NCBI GenBank assembly: GCA_947475855.1
Contig: CANJPN010000139.1
Location: 1 to 12,491, forward strand
From: Bradyrhizobiaceae bacterium
GTDB lineage: Bacteria; Pseudomonadota; Alphaproteobacteria; Rhizobiales; Hyphomicrobiaceae
Direction of reading: 5' to 3'
Length of the DNA: 12,491 nucleotides
Shown: in pieces, positions 1 through 7,764 of the stretch
Position numbering within the stretch: position 1 is the first letter of the stretch
Layout of the letters: the number at the start of each line of letters is the position of its first letter
Program-made: the position numbers and the translations under genes
The notes under the pieces: model-generated
What the model was told of the DNA's origin: nothing
What the model saw: the letters and a program-made list of their open reading frames with translations, nothing else
The model's database searches: none

Positions 1-95
1 AATATCTGCCGAGCTACCTCGGCTGGCGCCGCATGATCGAGCGCGACGGACACGAGCTCACGCCGCGATCCTGTCTGGCTGGCGCCTTGGCTTAG
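1..95 (+). CDS. 3' end of an unidentified gene running in from the left edge
   Basis: Reading in the frame that starts at base 3, the first 30 codons are open and end at TAG (93-95). About 80% of third positions are G or C, as in the real genes of this window, so this looks like true coding sequence. The peptide ends in YLGWRRMIERDGH followed by LTPRSCLAGALA. The basic, Trp/Tyr-rich C-terminus faintly recalls the tails of some IS transposases, but I cannot assign a family and the rest of the gene is outside the window. It could equally be the end of any rightward gene, or a remnant. It would be tail-to-tail with matB. Confidence 0.35.
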   Translation, partial: YLPSYLGWRRMIERDGHELTPRSCLAGALA

Positions 96-227
96 AGGAT
101 AGCGCTACATTGGAACGGAACAGAGCCTAACTCATAGGCGCCGCAGACAATCAACGCAAAGTCCACGAACCGAATCCCGCCGGCAAGACTTACGCAGCAC
201 ATACACATACTACAGTCTGACAGTCGG

Positions 228-243
228 CAAAACGCAAGTTTTG
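228..243 (-). terminator. weak hairpin downstream of matB
   Basis: CAAAAC and GTTTTG form a 6-bp stem around the four-base loop, about 55 bp past the matB stop codon. The stem is AT-rich and no clean run of T follows it on the minus strand, so it is only a marginal terminator candidate. The interval 96-297 otherwise shows no gene or RNA that I can support. Confidence 0.2.
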
Positions 244-297
244 ATCGAGGGTTGAGCCAGCGTGACCGGGCCCGCCAACATTGCAGACATTAAGGTT

Positions 298-1833
298 CTA
301 CTTGAATGTTTGGCCGTATCTTGCCCGTAGCTCTGCTTTTTGAACCTTACCCATAGCATTGCGAGGTAGTTCGTCGACGATGAAGATGCGCTTGGGACAT
401 TTGAACTTGGCCAAACGTCCAGCCAGTTGCTCGATGATTTGGGGCTCTGTCTCGATGCGTTCGCCATCCGCACCTGCCGCCTTTGCAAGTACCGCGATGA
501 CACCCTCGCCGAAGTCGGGATGCGGGATGCCGACCACGGCGGCTTCCCCCACCCCCGGGAATGCGTTCAACTCGTCTTCGATCTCTTTGGGATAGACGTT
601 CAAGCCGCCTGTGATGATGAGGTCCTTGGCACGTCCCACGATCGACAAGCGTCCGTCGGGCTCGATCGTTCCCAAGTCCCCCGTAATGAAGTATCCGTCA
701 GCACGGAACTCGGCTTTTGTCTTTTCGGGATTGCGCCAGTAGCCCTTGAAAACATTAGGACCTTTGACCTCGATGACGCCAATTTCTTTAGCGCCGAGGA
801 CCTTGCCATCCGGCTCTGCGATACGAACAGAAATACCGGGAAGCGGATAGCCCACGGTACCCGCCAGCCGGCCATCGGAGGCGTACGGGTTGGAGGTGAT
901 CATGCCCGTTTCCGTCATGCCATATCGCTCGAGAATGGCGTGGCCCGTGCGGTCCTTGAACTCCACATGCGTCTCGGCCAGCAACGGCGCCGAGCCAGAC
1001 ACGAACAGGCGTATATTGCGGCAGGTCTCGCGGCCGAAGGCTGCACTTGAAAGTAGCCGCGTATAAAACGTCGGTACACCCATCATGAGTGTCGCCTCGG
1101 GCAGCAGGCGCAGAGCCGTATCGAGATCGAACTTCGGCTGCCAGAGTATCCTGGCCCCCTGAGACAGCGTCGTGTTGAGCGCCACAAAAAGGCCGTGGAC
1201 GTGGAAAATAGGCAATGTATGCAATAAGATATCGGATGATGTGATGCGCCAAGTCGCACACAGTGCCTCCGTGTTCGACGCCAGGTTGCCGTGCGTGATC
1301 ATCGCACCCTTGGATCGGCCGGTCGTGCCTGACGTGTAGATGAGCGAGGCCAGATCGTCGGCGGCGCAGACGTGGGTCGTGTGCTCGTTCGGTTGTGTTT
1401 TGGACAAGTCGACGAGCGAGCCGGTGCCGTCGGGCTCGAGCAGAAGCGTCGCCTTGACCGCATGCTTCCCGGCGATCGGCGCCAGGACAGCCAGACTGGA
1501 ACGCTGACAGACCAATAGGGTCGGCTGTGCATCGCCCAGGAAGTAATCCAGTTCTGCTGAAGTATAGCCTGAGTTTAGCGGATTGAATACCGCCCCCGCC
1601 TTCATGCAAGCGAGGTAAAGGACAGCATTCGGCAAGGACTTTTCGACTTGGACCGTTACGCGGTCACCCGGTTTTACGCCTGTCGCGGCCAGAGCGTTGG
1701 CCATCTGCCCCACATTGGCACCAAGTTGCGCATACGTGACGACGGAACCGTCTGCCATGACGAACGCGGGGTCGGGTCCCGCCTCCGAAATGCGGTCCTC
1801 GATCAGGCAGTACATGTTGCGGTTGTGAGGCAT
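298..1833 (-). CDS. matB: malonyl-CoA synthetase (MatB-type acyl-CoA ligase)
   Basis: A 511-residue ANL-superfamily ligase. By family, MatB joins malonate (sometimes methylmalonate) to CoA using ATP through an acyl-adenylate in the cytosol. Visible motifs are the ATP P-loop YTSGTTGRSKG (166-176), PIFHVHGL (208-215), GVPTFYTRL (252-260) and SGSAPL (279-284), the adenine motif ERYGMTETG (302-310), TGDLG (384-388), the hinge GRAKDLIITGGLNVYPKEIE (400-419) and the C-terminal NAMGKVQK (492-499) with catalytic Lys496. The PTFYTRL, SGSAPLLAETH and VFKGYWRNPEKTK stretches closely resemble rhizobial MatB from memory, which favours malonate over longer acyl chains. Length is normal. The ATG at 1833 has no good Shine-Dalgarno sequence; an alternative start is the Met at residue 7. 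The usual partner, malonyl-CoA decarboxylase (matA), and malonate transport genes are not in this window, so it appears to stand alone. A broader acyl-CoA synthetase is the alternative. Confidence 0.9.
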   Translation of the reverse strand: MPHNRNMYCLIEDRISEAGPDPAFVMADGSVVTYAQLGANVGQMANALAATGVKPGDRVTVQVEKSLPNAVLYLACMKAGAVFNPLNSGYTSAELDYFLGDAQPTLLVCQRSSLAVLAPIAGKHAVKATLLLEPDGTGSLVDLSKTQPNEHTTHVCAADDLASLIYTSGTTGRSKGAMITHGNLASNTEALCATWRITSSDILLHTLPIFHVHGLFVALNTTLSQGARILWQPKFDLDTALRLLPEATLMMGVPTFYTRLLSSAAFGRETCRNIRLFVSGSAPLLAETHVEFKDRTGHAILERYGMTETGMITSNPYASDGRLAGTVGYPLPGISVRIAEPDGKVLGAKEIGVIEVKGPNVFKGYWRNPEKTKAEFRADGYFITGDLGTIEPDGRLSIVGRAKDLIITGGLNVYPKEIEDELNAFPGVGEAAVVGIPHPDFGEGVIAVLAKAAGADGERIETEPQIIEQLAGRLAKFKCPKRIFIVDELPRNAMGKVQKAELRARYGQTFK

Positions 1834-1859
1834 GAATACACACTGCGGGGGGTTGATCG

Positions 1860-1888
1860 GTTATAATGTGGATTACGGCGTCTGACGG
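1860..1888 (-). promoter_or_regulatory. possible matB promoter
   Basis: On the minus strand TATAAC (complement of 1860-1865) matches the -10 consensus at 5 of 6 bases and would start transcription about 20 nt before the matB ATG. The -35 candidate CCGTCA (complement of 1883-1888, 17-bp spacer) is poor. On the plus strand the same spot reads TATAAT, but it has no -35 and no close gene. Confidence 0.25.
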
Positions 1889-1986
1889 GGCTATGGCAAG
1901 CGCACCTTCACAGAACTGTGACATCGAAGCGTCCTATGCGATCTCGATGAGGTCATTTCCCCGATTACACAGTAGTTCGCGTGCTG

Positions 1987-2001
1987 ATTCGCTTTGCGAA
2001 T
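1987..2001. repeat. inverted repeat, possible operator upstream of RND operon
   Basis: ATTCGC and GCGAAT are exact inverted 6-bp arms around TTT. The 15-bp symmetric element lies 174 bp upstream of the adaptor ATG. It has the size of a repressor half-site pair (TetR- or MarR-like), but no such regulator is adjacent, so its role is inferred from position only. Confidence 0.35.
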
Positions 2002-2061
2002 GTCGCCGCGATGATGTAGCGATTTCGACATAAACGAAGGATTTGACCCTGGTCGCGAGTT

Positions 2062-2077
2062 TACCGCATGAGCGGTA
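2062..2077. repeat. inverted repeat, possible operator or leader hairpin of RND operon
   Basis: TACCGC and GCGGTA are exact inverted 6-bp arms with the spacer ATGA, 98 bp upstream of the adaptor ATG. This could be a regulator site or a small hairpin in the mRNA leader. Its sequence is unrelated to the repeat at 1987-2001. Confidence 0.35.
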
Positions 2078-2174
2078 CCGCGTTATGGGGTAGCGTGCAT
2101 CCACGAATGGGTTCCAGCCCGAAGCCGATCGGACGCGATTGGGTCGGAGACTGTGTTTTAGAGCGGGGCTGTCA

Positions 2175-3506
2175 ATGGCCAAAGGTTTATGGTTGCTCGC
2201 CGGCATTGTTGCCGCAGGATCGGCGGCGTTCGCCTATCGAGACCAACTCGGCCCGGATACGCCTCAACTTCTCGCTTCTCTTATCAGTTCCGCCATAGGG
2301 GCTGAAGACAAAGGGGCCGGAGCGGCCAAGTCGGCCGGAGCCGGCAACGCCCAGGCACCCAAGACGGCTCAGGCCGCGCCGTCGAAGAAGGGCGCTCCGG
2401 GGGCTGCCCCCGTGACGGTCGCAACGTCCGCTCTTGCCGATATGCCTGTCATTCTCTCGGCGCCCGGAACGGTCGAGCCATTGGCTACCGTCGCCGTCAA
2501 ACCCCGCGTCGACGGGCAAGTCATTGAAGTAGGCTTCAAGGAAGGCGACCAGGTCACGGCAGGCGCTATTCTCTACCGTCTCGACGACAGGCTGGTCCGC
2601 GCCCAGATCAAGCAGGCCGAGGCCCAGATTGCGAAAGACGAGGCTTCCCTCAAGGACGCCATGTCGATCGCGGATCGGCGCGAGTCGCTGCTCCTCAAGA
2701 AATACGCCAGCGAGGCGTCCACCGAAACCGCCCGCCAAAACGTGGAAGTGCTCAGGGCAAGCATCCTGTCGGGACAAGCGTTGCTGGAAGCGCAGCGGAC
2801 CCAGCTCGACTACCTGGTCATTCGTGCTCCCATCACCGGCCGCACAGGCAGCATCACCGCGCGGCTCGGAGCGTTCGTGCGAAGCGCCGATGCTGCGGCA
2901 CTGGTGACGATCAATCAGACGAAGCCCATCGCGGTAGCTTTTGCGTTGCCCCAGGTTACGCTGCAGCAGCTCAAGGACGCGATGCTGACCAATGCAGAGG
3001 CTGTGGTGACGGTGGGCGGTCCCAAGCCGATCAAGGCCAAGGGCTTGCTCAAGTTCCTCGACAACCAGATCGACAAAACGACAGGCACCGTGACCGGCAA
3101 GGTTGTCGTCGAGAACGCCGAAGAAGTCCTCTGGCCCGGACAGGCCGTCACGGTGGATTTGACCGTGGAAACGCGCAAGGACATGGTGACCGTGCCAGCC
3201 AGCGCGGTGTTGCCCGCCCAGCAGGGAATGATCGTGTGGGTACTCGACAAAGACAAAAAAGTGTCTGTGCGCGAAGTCGCCGTCGAGCGCGTGATCGGGC
3301 AGGTCGCCTACTTGCAGCGGGGCCTCAATAAGAATGAACGCGTAGTGACAGACGGCCAATTGCGGCTGGTGCCCGGCGCGCCGGTTTCCATTCGTGGTGA
3401 AGGTCAAGGTGGCGGCCGCCCAGGTGGGGCCGCGCAACCGGCCACCGGCGGTGGCGTTGGCCAGGCGCCTGCCAAGAACACATCCGGCAGCTCGGGCGGC
3501 GGTTGA
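2175..3506 (+). CDS. RND efflux periplasmic adaptor (membrane fusion) subunit
   Basis: A 443-residue HlyD/AcrA-family adaptor that would link the inner-membrane pump to an outer-membrane channel. Order along the protein: an N-terminal hydrophobic anchor (residues 4-20, no lipobox Cys); an Ala/Gly/Lys-rich linker (about 43-78); the first lipoyl half with KPRVDGQVIEVGFKEGDQV (109-127); an alpha-helical hairpin rich in Ala, Gln, Glu and Arg (about 140-212); the second lipoyl half LDYLVIRAPITGRTGSI (211-227); the beta-barrel with DNQIDKTTGTV (296-306) and WPGQAVTVDL (320-329); and the membrane-proximal domain PASAVLPAQQG (341-351). The last 36 residues are a low-complexity Gly/Pro/Ala tail. I chose the ATG at 2175 because it starts directly at the anchor with the weak GAGCGGGG 6 nt before it. 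A TTG at 2139 would add 12 residues. It ends 67 bp before the pump gene and is almost certainly co-transcribed with it. It is closest to MdtA-type adaptors; the substrate cannot be read from sequence. Confidence 0.92.
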   Translation: MAKGLWLLAGIVAAGSAAFAYRDQLGPDTPQLLASLISSAIGAEDKGAGAAKSAGAGNAQAPKTAQAAPSKKGAPGAAPVTVATSALADMPVILSAPGTVEPLATVAVKPRVDGQVIEVGFKEGDQVTAGAILYRLDDRLVRAQIKQAEAQIAKDEASLKDAMSIADRRESLLLKKYASEASTETARQNVEVLRASILSGQALLEAQRTQLDYLVIRAPITGRTGSITARLGAFVRSADAAALVTINQTKPIAVAFALPQVTLQQLKDAMLTNAEAVVTVGGPKPIKAKGLLKFLDNQIDKTTGTVTGKVVVENAEEVLWPGQAVTVDLTVETRKDMVTVPASAVLPAQQGMIVWVLDKDKKVSVREVAVERVIGQVAYLQRGLNKNERVVTDGQLRLVPGAPVSIRGEGQGGGRPGGAAQPATGGGVGQAPAKNTSGSSGGG

Positions 3507-3573
3507 AGCGACCGCTTGCTTCTTGGGCCGGCTTAGTTGAGCAGTTTCTCTTGTGCTGCAAGGGGCATGACAC

Positions 3574-6500
3574 ATGGGTATTTCCGAGCTCTGCATTCGA
3601 CGCCCTGTCATGACCATCCTGTTGATGGCGTCGATCCTGATGGCCGGATTTATCGGCTACCGCCAACTGCCGATCGCCGCCATCCCGCGCATTGAAGTGC
3701 CGACCATCCAGGTCACCGCGCGTCTGCCGGGTGGCAGCCCGTACACGATGGCCGTATCGGTTGCCTCGCCTCTGGAGCGCCAGTTTTCCACGATCGCCGG
3801 CCTTGCCGCCGTCACTTCGACAAGCGTGGAGGGCGTGACGCAGATCACGCTCGAGTTCGATCTGCGCCGCAATATCGATTCCGCCGCACTCGACGTTCAG
3901 TCGGCGATCTCGACGGCGCTGCGGCGCTTGCCGGCCGACCTGCCGGAGCCGCCGAGCTACCGCAAAATCAATCCGGCCGACAGCCCGGTCATCTTCCTGG
4001 CGCTGACTTCTGATACAGCGCCGGCGACCGACATTCAGGACTATGCCGACCGGGTGCTGACGCCCGCGATCTCCTCGATCAACGGCGTCGCCCTCGTCAC
4101 GGTCAACGGCCAGCAGAAGCGCGCCGTGCGCGTGCGCTACGACCTCGACGCGCTCGCCACGCGTGGCATCTCGGTCGAAGAAATGTCGGCGGCGCTTCGC
4201 CAGTTCGCCTCGGTATCACCAATCGGCAGCATCCGTACGCAGCGCCAGCTCTATATTCTCGAGACCAATCGTGCTGCACCGACGGCCTCCTACTTCAAGC
4301 CGATCGTGATCGCATGGCGCAATGGGGCGCCGGTCCGGCTTGAGGACGTCGCCAACGTGGTGGATTCCGTCGAGAACGAAGAAGCGCTGGCAGAGTACAA
4401 TTCCAAGCGCTCGATCATTCTGAGCATCCAGCGCCAGCCGGACTCCAACACCGTCGCGGTGACGGAGGCGATCCGCGCGATGATTCCGACTTTCAAATCG
4501 GTCCTGCCGCCGACCGTAAACATCGACATCCTGTCGGATCGCTCGGTGTCGATCAAAGAGTCCGTTCACGACGTGCAGGAGACACTGGTCATCACCGCGT
4601 TTCTCGTGGTGCTGGTCATCCTGGCGTTCCTGCGCTCCTGGCGGGCGACGATCATTCCCGCGGTGGCGCTGCCGCTTTCGGTTGCAGCCACCTTCGCCGG
4701 CATGGCTTTGATGGGCTTCTCGCTCGACAATGTGACTCTCCTCGCATTGACACTTGCCCTCGGCTTTGTGGTCGACGATGCCATCGTGGTGCTGGAAAAC
4801 ATCGTCCGCTACGTCGAACAGGGCATGGAGCCGTTCGAGGCCGCTATTCGCGGCGCCCGCGAGATCGGGTTCACGGTGGTGTCGATCACCTGCTCCCTGT
4901 GCGCGGTATTCATTCCGATTCTGTTCATGGGAGGTGTCGTCGGGCGCTTCTTCTTCTCGTTCGCGGTGACGATGTCCATCGCGATCATGGCCTCGGGCTT
5001 CATCGCGCTGACGCTCACGCCGATGCTGTGCGCACGCATGCTGAAGCACGACGACCTGCATAACGAGAAGCCGAACATCTTGTCGCGCATCTTCGAGGCC
5101 GGGTACGACGCGATGGCGCGCGGCTATCGCACCACACTCGACATCTCGCTCCGCCACCGCGGTCTCGTGCTGCTGATCACGCTTGGGACGTTCGCTGCCA
5201 CGGCTTGGGCATTCAGTGCGATCAAGAAGGACTTCCTGCCGGTCGAAGACACCAGCATCATCATCGTGCGCACCGAGGCTCCGCCGGATATCGCGTTCCC
5301 GGCCATGGTCGAGCGTCAGCGTCTGGTGGCCTCTGCCATACAAAGCGATCCTGACGTGATGTATCTGAACTCGAGCGTTGCCGTGACGCAGTTCAATCCG
5401 CAGCTCAACCGCGGCAACATTTTCGTGCAGCTGAAGCCGCGCAAGGAGCGCACGAACAACTCGAGCATCAGCGAAGTTCAGAACCGCATTCGCAGGGCAA
5501 CGACGAACATCACTGGCATCCGGGCATTCCCCGTGCCGCTGCAGAACATGCGTATCGGCGCTCGCAGCGGACCAGCGGCCTACCAGTACACGCTAAGCGG
5601 CGTGGTGCAGGACGAGCTTTACGAATTCGCGCCAAAGCTGATCGAAAAGATGAAAGTAACGGCCGAGTTCGCCGACGTGTCGAGCGACTTGTCGCTCGGT
5701 GCGCGCCAGGTGATCCTCAACGTCGACAAGGATGCGCTGGCGCGGCACGGCGTGACGATGGATGCGATCAGAAACACCCTTTATTCTGGCTTCGGTACGC
5801 GCCAGATCGCGACGATCTTCACCGCGCTCAACGACTACCAGTTGATCATCGAGGCCAACCGTGAGTTTGCACTGGACCCCAGTGTACTGAGCCGCGTGTT
5901 CGTGAGGGCGTCGAACGGCACCGCTGTGGGCCAGCAGATCCGCCTCGACAGCCTCATGTCCGTGTCGATGGGCTCGGGTCCAACCGCGATCTCCCGGCAG
6001 TCGCAGTTGCCCGCCGTGACGATCAGTTTCAATCTCGCGCCAGGGACCAGTCTTGGCGAGGCAACGGCCAGCATCCGCGATATCGCCCGTGATCTGAACA
6101 TCCCAGCGACGATATCAGGAAGCTTCTCGGGCACTGCGAAGGTGTTCGAAGAGAGCTTCCGCGACCAGCCGCTGCTGATCCTGGCTGCCGTCATCACGAT
6201 CTACATCGTGCTTGGTTGCCTCTACGAAAGTTTCATCCATCCGCTGACGATCCTGTCTGGCCTGCCGTCAGCCAGCCTCGGCGCGCTCATCACGCTGATG
6301 TACTTCAATATGGAGCTGACGGTCATCGCGGTGATCGGCATCATTCTGTTGGTCGGTCTGGTCAAGAAGAACGCGATCATGATGGTCGACTTCGCCATCG
6401 AACGAAAATCGCAAGGCGCCACGTCCCATGAGGCCATCCGCGAAGCGTGTCTGTTGCGTTTCCGCCCGATCATGATGACGACGGCAGCCGCGATGTTCGG

Positions 6501-6759
6501 AACACTTCCGATCGCGTTCGGATGGGGGGCGGGCGCGGAACTTCGACAGCCACTCGGCCTCGCGGTGTGCGGCGGCCTCGTCGTTTCGCAGATGCTGACG
6601 CTGTACATCACGCCAGCGGTCTACCTGATGTTCGAGGCGATCGGCGCGCGCCTGGGAGCCGGCAAGCGCGATGTCATTCCGGCGGCCGGCGACCTTGCTG
6701 CCCCGGCGCAGGCACCGGTGCACGACATCGCCGCCAAGCGCCCGACGGCTGCGGAATAG
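3574..6759 (+). CDS. RND multidrug efflux pump, inner-membrane permease (HAE1/MdtBC-like)
   Basis: A 1061-residue AcrB-family proton antiporter, a full-length normal size. It starts with MGISELCIRRPVMTILLMAS, the typical N-terminus and first membrane helix. The large periplasmic loops (about 33-335 and 555-860) follow TM1 and TM7. The proton-relay residues are intact: Asp401-Asp402 in GFVVDDAIVVLENI (TM4), Lys932 in GLVKKNAIMMVDFA (TM10) and Arg964 in LRFRPIMMTT (TM11). These correspond to AcrB D407/D408, K940 and R971. The start is well supported: AAGGGG lies 8 nt before the ATG. The C-terminal 35 residues form a polar Ala/Pro-rich cytoplasmic tail. It pairs with the adaptor just upstream. 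The outer-membrane TolC/OprM-type channel is missing from the window, so a channel encoded elsewhere is presumably used. By family it exports hydrophobic or amphipathic compounds from the periplasm and inner membrane. The heavy-metal (HME) type is less likely, since the N-terminus resembles MdtB/MdtC. Confidence 0.95.
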   Translation: MGISELCIRRPVMTILLMASILMAGFIGYRQLPIAAIPRIEVPTIQVTARLPGGSPYTMAVSVASPLERQFSTIAGLAAVTSTSVEGVTQITLEFDLRRNIDSAALDVQSAISTALRRLPADLPEPPSYRKINPADSPVIFLALTSDTAPATDIQDYADRVLTPAISSINGVALVTVNGQQKRAVRVRYDLDALATRGISVEEMSAALRQFASVSPIGSIRTQRQLYILETNRAAPTASYFKPIVIAWRNGAPVRLEDVANVVDSVENEEALAEYNSKRSIILSIQRQPDSNTVAVTEAIRAMIPTFKSVLPPTVNIDILSDRSVSIKESVHDVQETLVITAFLVVLVILAFLRSWRATIIPAVALPLSVAATFAGMALMGFSLDNVTLLALTLALGFVVDDAIVVLENIVRYVEQGMEPFEAAIRGAREIGFTVVSITCSLCAVFIPILFMGGVVGRFFFSFAVTMSIAIMASGFIALTLTPMLCARMLKHDDLHNEKPNILSRIFEAGYDAMARGYRTTLDISLRHRGLVLLITLGTFAATAWAFSAIKKDFLPVEDTSIIIVRTEAPPDIAFPAMVERQRLVASAIQSDPDVMYLNSSVAVTQFNPQLNRGNIFVQLKPRKERTNNSSISEVQNRIRRATTNITGIRAFPVPLQNMRIGARSGPAAYQYTLSGVVQDELYEFAPKLIEKMKVTAEFADVSSDLSLGARQVILNVDKDALARHGVTMDAIRNTLYSGFGTRQIATIFTALNDYQLIIEANREFALDPSVLSRVFVRASNGTAVGQQIRLDSLMSVSMGSGPTAISRQSQLPAVTISFNLAPGTSLGEATASIRDIARDLNIPATISGSFSGTAKVFEESFRDQPLLILAAVITIYIVLGCLYESFIHPLTILSGLPSASLGALITLMYFNMELTVIAVIGIILLVGLVKKNAIMMVDFAIERKSQGATSHEAIREACLLRFRPIMMTTAAAMFGTLPIAFGWGAGAELRQPLGLAVCGGLVVSQMLTLYITPAVYLMFEAIGARLGAGKRDVIPAAGDLAAPAQAPVHDIAAKRPTAAE

Positions 6760-6769
6760 CGAATGGCTC

Positions 6770-6788
6770 CGCCTGGATTTCACAGGCG
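6770..6788. terminator. hairpin between convergent pump and dioxygenase genes
   Basis: CGCCTG and CAGGCG form a 6-bp GC-rich stem with a 7-nt loop, 10 bp after the pump stop codon. It sits in the 87-bp convergent gap, where a terminator for the efflux operon is expected. There is no following T-run, so it is not a canonical intrinsic terminator. Confidence 0.3.
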
Positions 6789-6846
6789 AAGCACTTCAGT
6801 TGCGGGTTTCGCGGGCTAAGTCTGACGTTTTAGCTGAGGGCGGCTT

Positions 6847-7698
6847 TCAGGACGGATCCGAAACCGTCACGCGGCGCAGGTGCCGCTGCTCCCCGGCGGG
6901 GAAATCGTTTCGCGCGTGATTGAGGCAGCGGTTGTCCCACAGCAGCAGGTCGCCCAGCGTCCACGAATGGGCATAGACGAAGCGCGGTTCCTCGCAATGA
7001 TCGAAAAGCCGGGCCAACAGCGCATCACTCTCCGGCTTTTCCATGCCGACAATGCTGCGTGTCATCAGGCGGCTCAAATACAGCGCGGGCTTGCCCGTGT
7101 CGGAATGCATGCGCACCAGAGGGTGGGTCGCGGTCGACAGCGCATCGTCGCTCTCGTCGGTCTGATGGCGCAGCGTCGCCCGTACATCGTAGACGAACCG
7201 GCCCTGCAGACCTTCGAGCCGCTTCTTCATACCGGAATCGAGCGCTTCGTAGGCGGCGGTCAAGTTCGCAAATTTCGTCTCGCCGCCGCGAGAGGGTAGG
7301 ATGAGCGCATAGAGGGTCGTGCCGCGGTATGGCCGCTCGCGATGCGCGCCGTCAGAATGAAAATGCATCTCGCCGTCGGGCAGCACGCCCACGAGTTCGC
7401 CGTTTTCGCGCAGGTTCGAGACGAACATGACGCCGCGCTTGGGCCGTTTCTCGCCTTCCGCGAAACGCAGCTGACCGTTGCCTTCGGCATCGACATTGCC
7501 GAACACGGACGCGTAGCGGATCTGATCATCGATATCGACACCGGGAGCCGGCACGCAGAGAACGCCATAGCGCGAGAAGGCTTGCCGCAGCTCATCTTGC
7601 ACGGCTGAGGGGATCGGCCGCTTCAGATCGAGACCGCGAACGCGCGCTCCCAACACGGGGCTCAGCGGCTCGAACTCCACTCCAGTCCTGGTCGTCAT
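6847..7698 (-). CDS. TauD/TfdA-family Fe(II)/2-oxoglutarate-dependent dioxygenase
   Basis: 283 residues, a normal length. The family hydroxylates a small substrate using O2 and 2-oxoglutarate, giving succinate and CO2; members act on taurine, alkyl sulfates, 2,4-D and many others. The iron ligands are present: HSD (His114 and Asp116 in MHFHSDGAH) and the distal His261 in LLWDNRCLNHARNDF. The 2-oxoglutarate-binding Arg is in EQRHLRRVTV (Arg272 or Arg276). I start at 7698 because GAGG lies about 8 nt upstream; the ATG at 7737 would add 13 residues and has no ribosome binding site. The gene lies 66 bp downstream of the adenylate cyclase on the same strand, so read-through is possible. No sulfonate transport genes are nearby, so a taurine role is not supported. 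The substrate is unknown. Confidence 0.85.
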   Translation of the reverse strand: MTTRTGVEFEPLSPVLGARVRGLDLKRPIPSAVQDELRQAFSRYGVLCVPAPGVDIDDQIRYASVFGNVDAEGNGQLRFAEGEKRPKRGVMFVSNLRENGELVGVLPDGEMHFHSDGAHRERPYRGTTLYALILPSRGGETKFANLTAAYEALDSGMKKRLEGLQGRFVYDVRATLRHQTDESDDALSTATHPLVRMHSDTGKPALYLSRLMTRSIVGMEKPESDALLARLFDHCEEPRFVYAHSWTLGDLLLWDNRCLNHARNDFPAGEQRHLRRVTVSDPS

Positions 7699-7764
7699 TT
7701 CATGCCTCGCGCTGTCCTTGGTCTCGTTGACGCGCATGCTAGCGCGTGAGTTGCGCGCCTGTCA

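Larger units (their letters stand above)
1834..2174. other. 341-bp intergenic region between divergent matB and the RND operon
   Basis: No convincing gene lies here: the short open frames crossing it lack homologous-looking content and ribosome binding sites. It should hold the promoters of both divergent units. It contains a TTATAA box near matB (1861-1866), an inverted repeat ATTCGC-TTT-GCGAAT (1987-2001) and a second one, TACCGC-ATGA-GCGGTA (2062-2077). No regulator gene is encoded next to the pump. Confidence 0.6.

Noticed and set aside
160..185. Stretch GAACCGAATCCCGCC that resembles a tRNA T-arm
   Set aside because: No TTC loop, no acceptor stem and no anticodon arm can be folded around it on either strand.
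427..1050. 207-codon plus-strand frame inside matB
   Set aside because: It lies wholly within matB, has no ribosome binding site and resembles no family. matB has all the ligase motifs.
1934..2206. 90-codon minus-strand frame in the matB/RND gap
   Set aside because: No ribosome binding site, no recognisable content, and it runs into the adaptor start, so it is probably random.
2187..3617. 476-codon open frame on the minus strand opposite the efflux adaptor
   Set aside because: It is a shadow of the adaptor gene. The plus-strand protein has a full domain order, while this frame gives a His/Arg/Gly-rich product with no recognisable domain, as expected from GC-rich antisense reading.
4216..5343. 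375-codon open frame on the minus strand opposite the RND pump
   Set aside because: The product is dominated by Arg, His, Asp and Gln with no domain, typical of the complement of membrane-helix codons. The pump gene fully explains the sequence.
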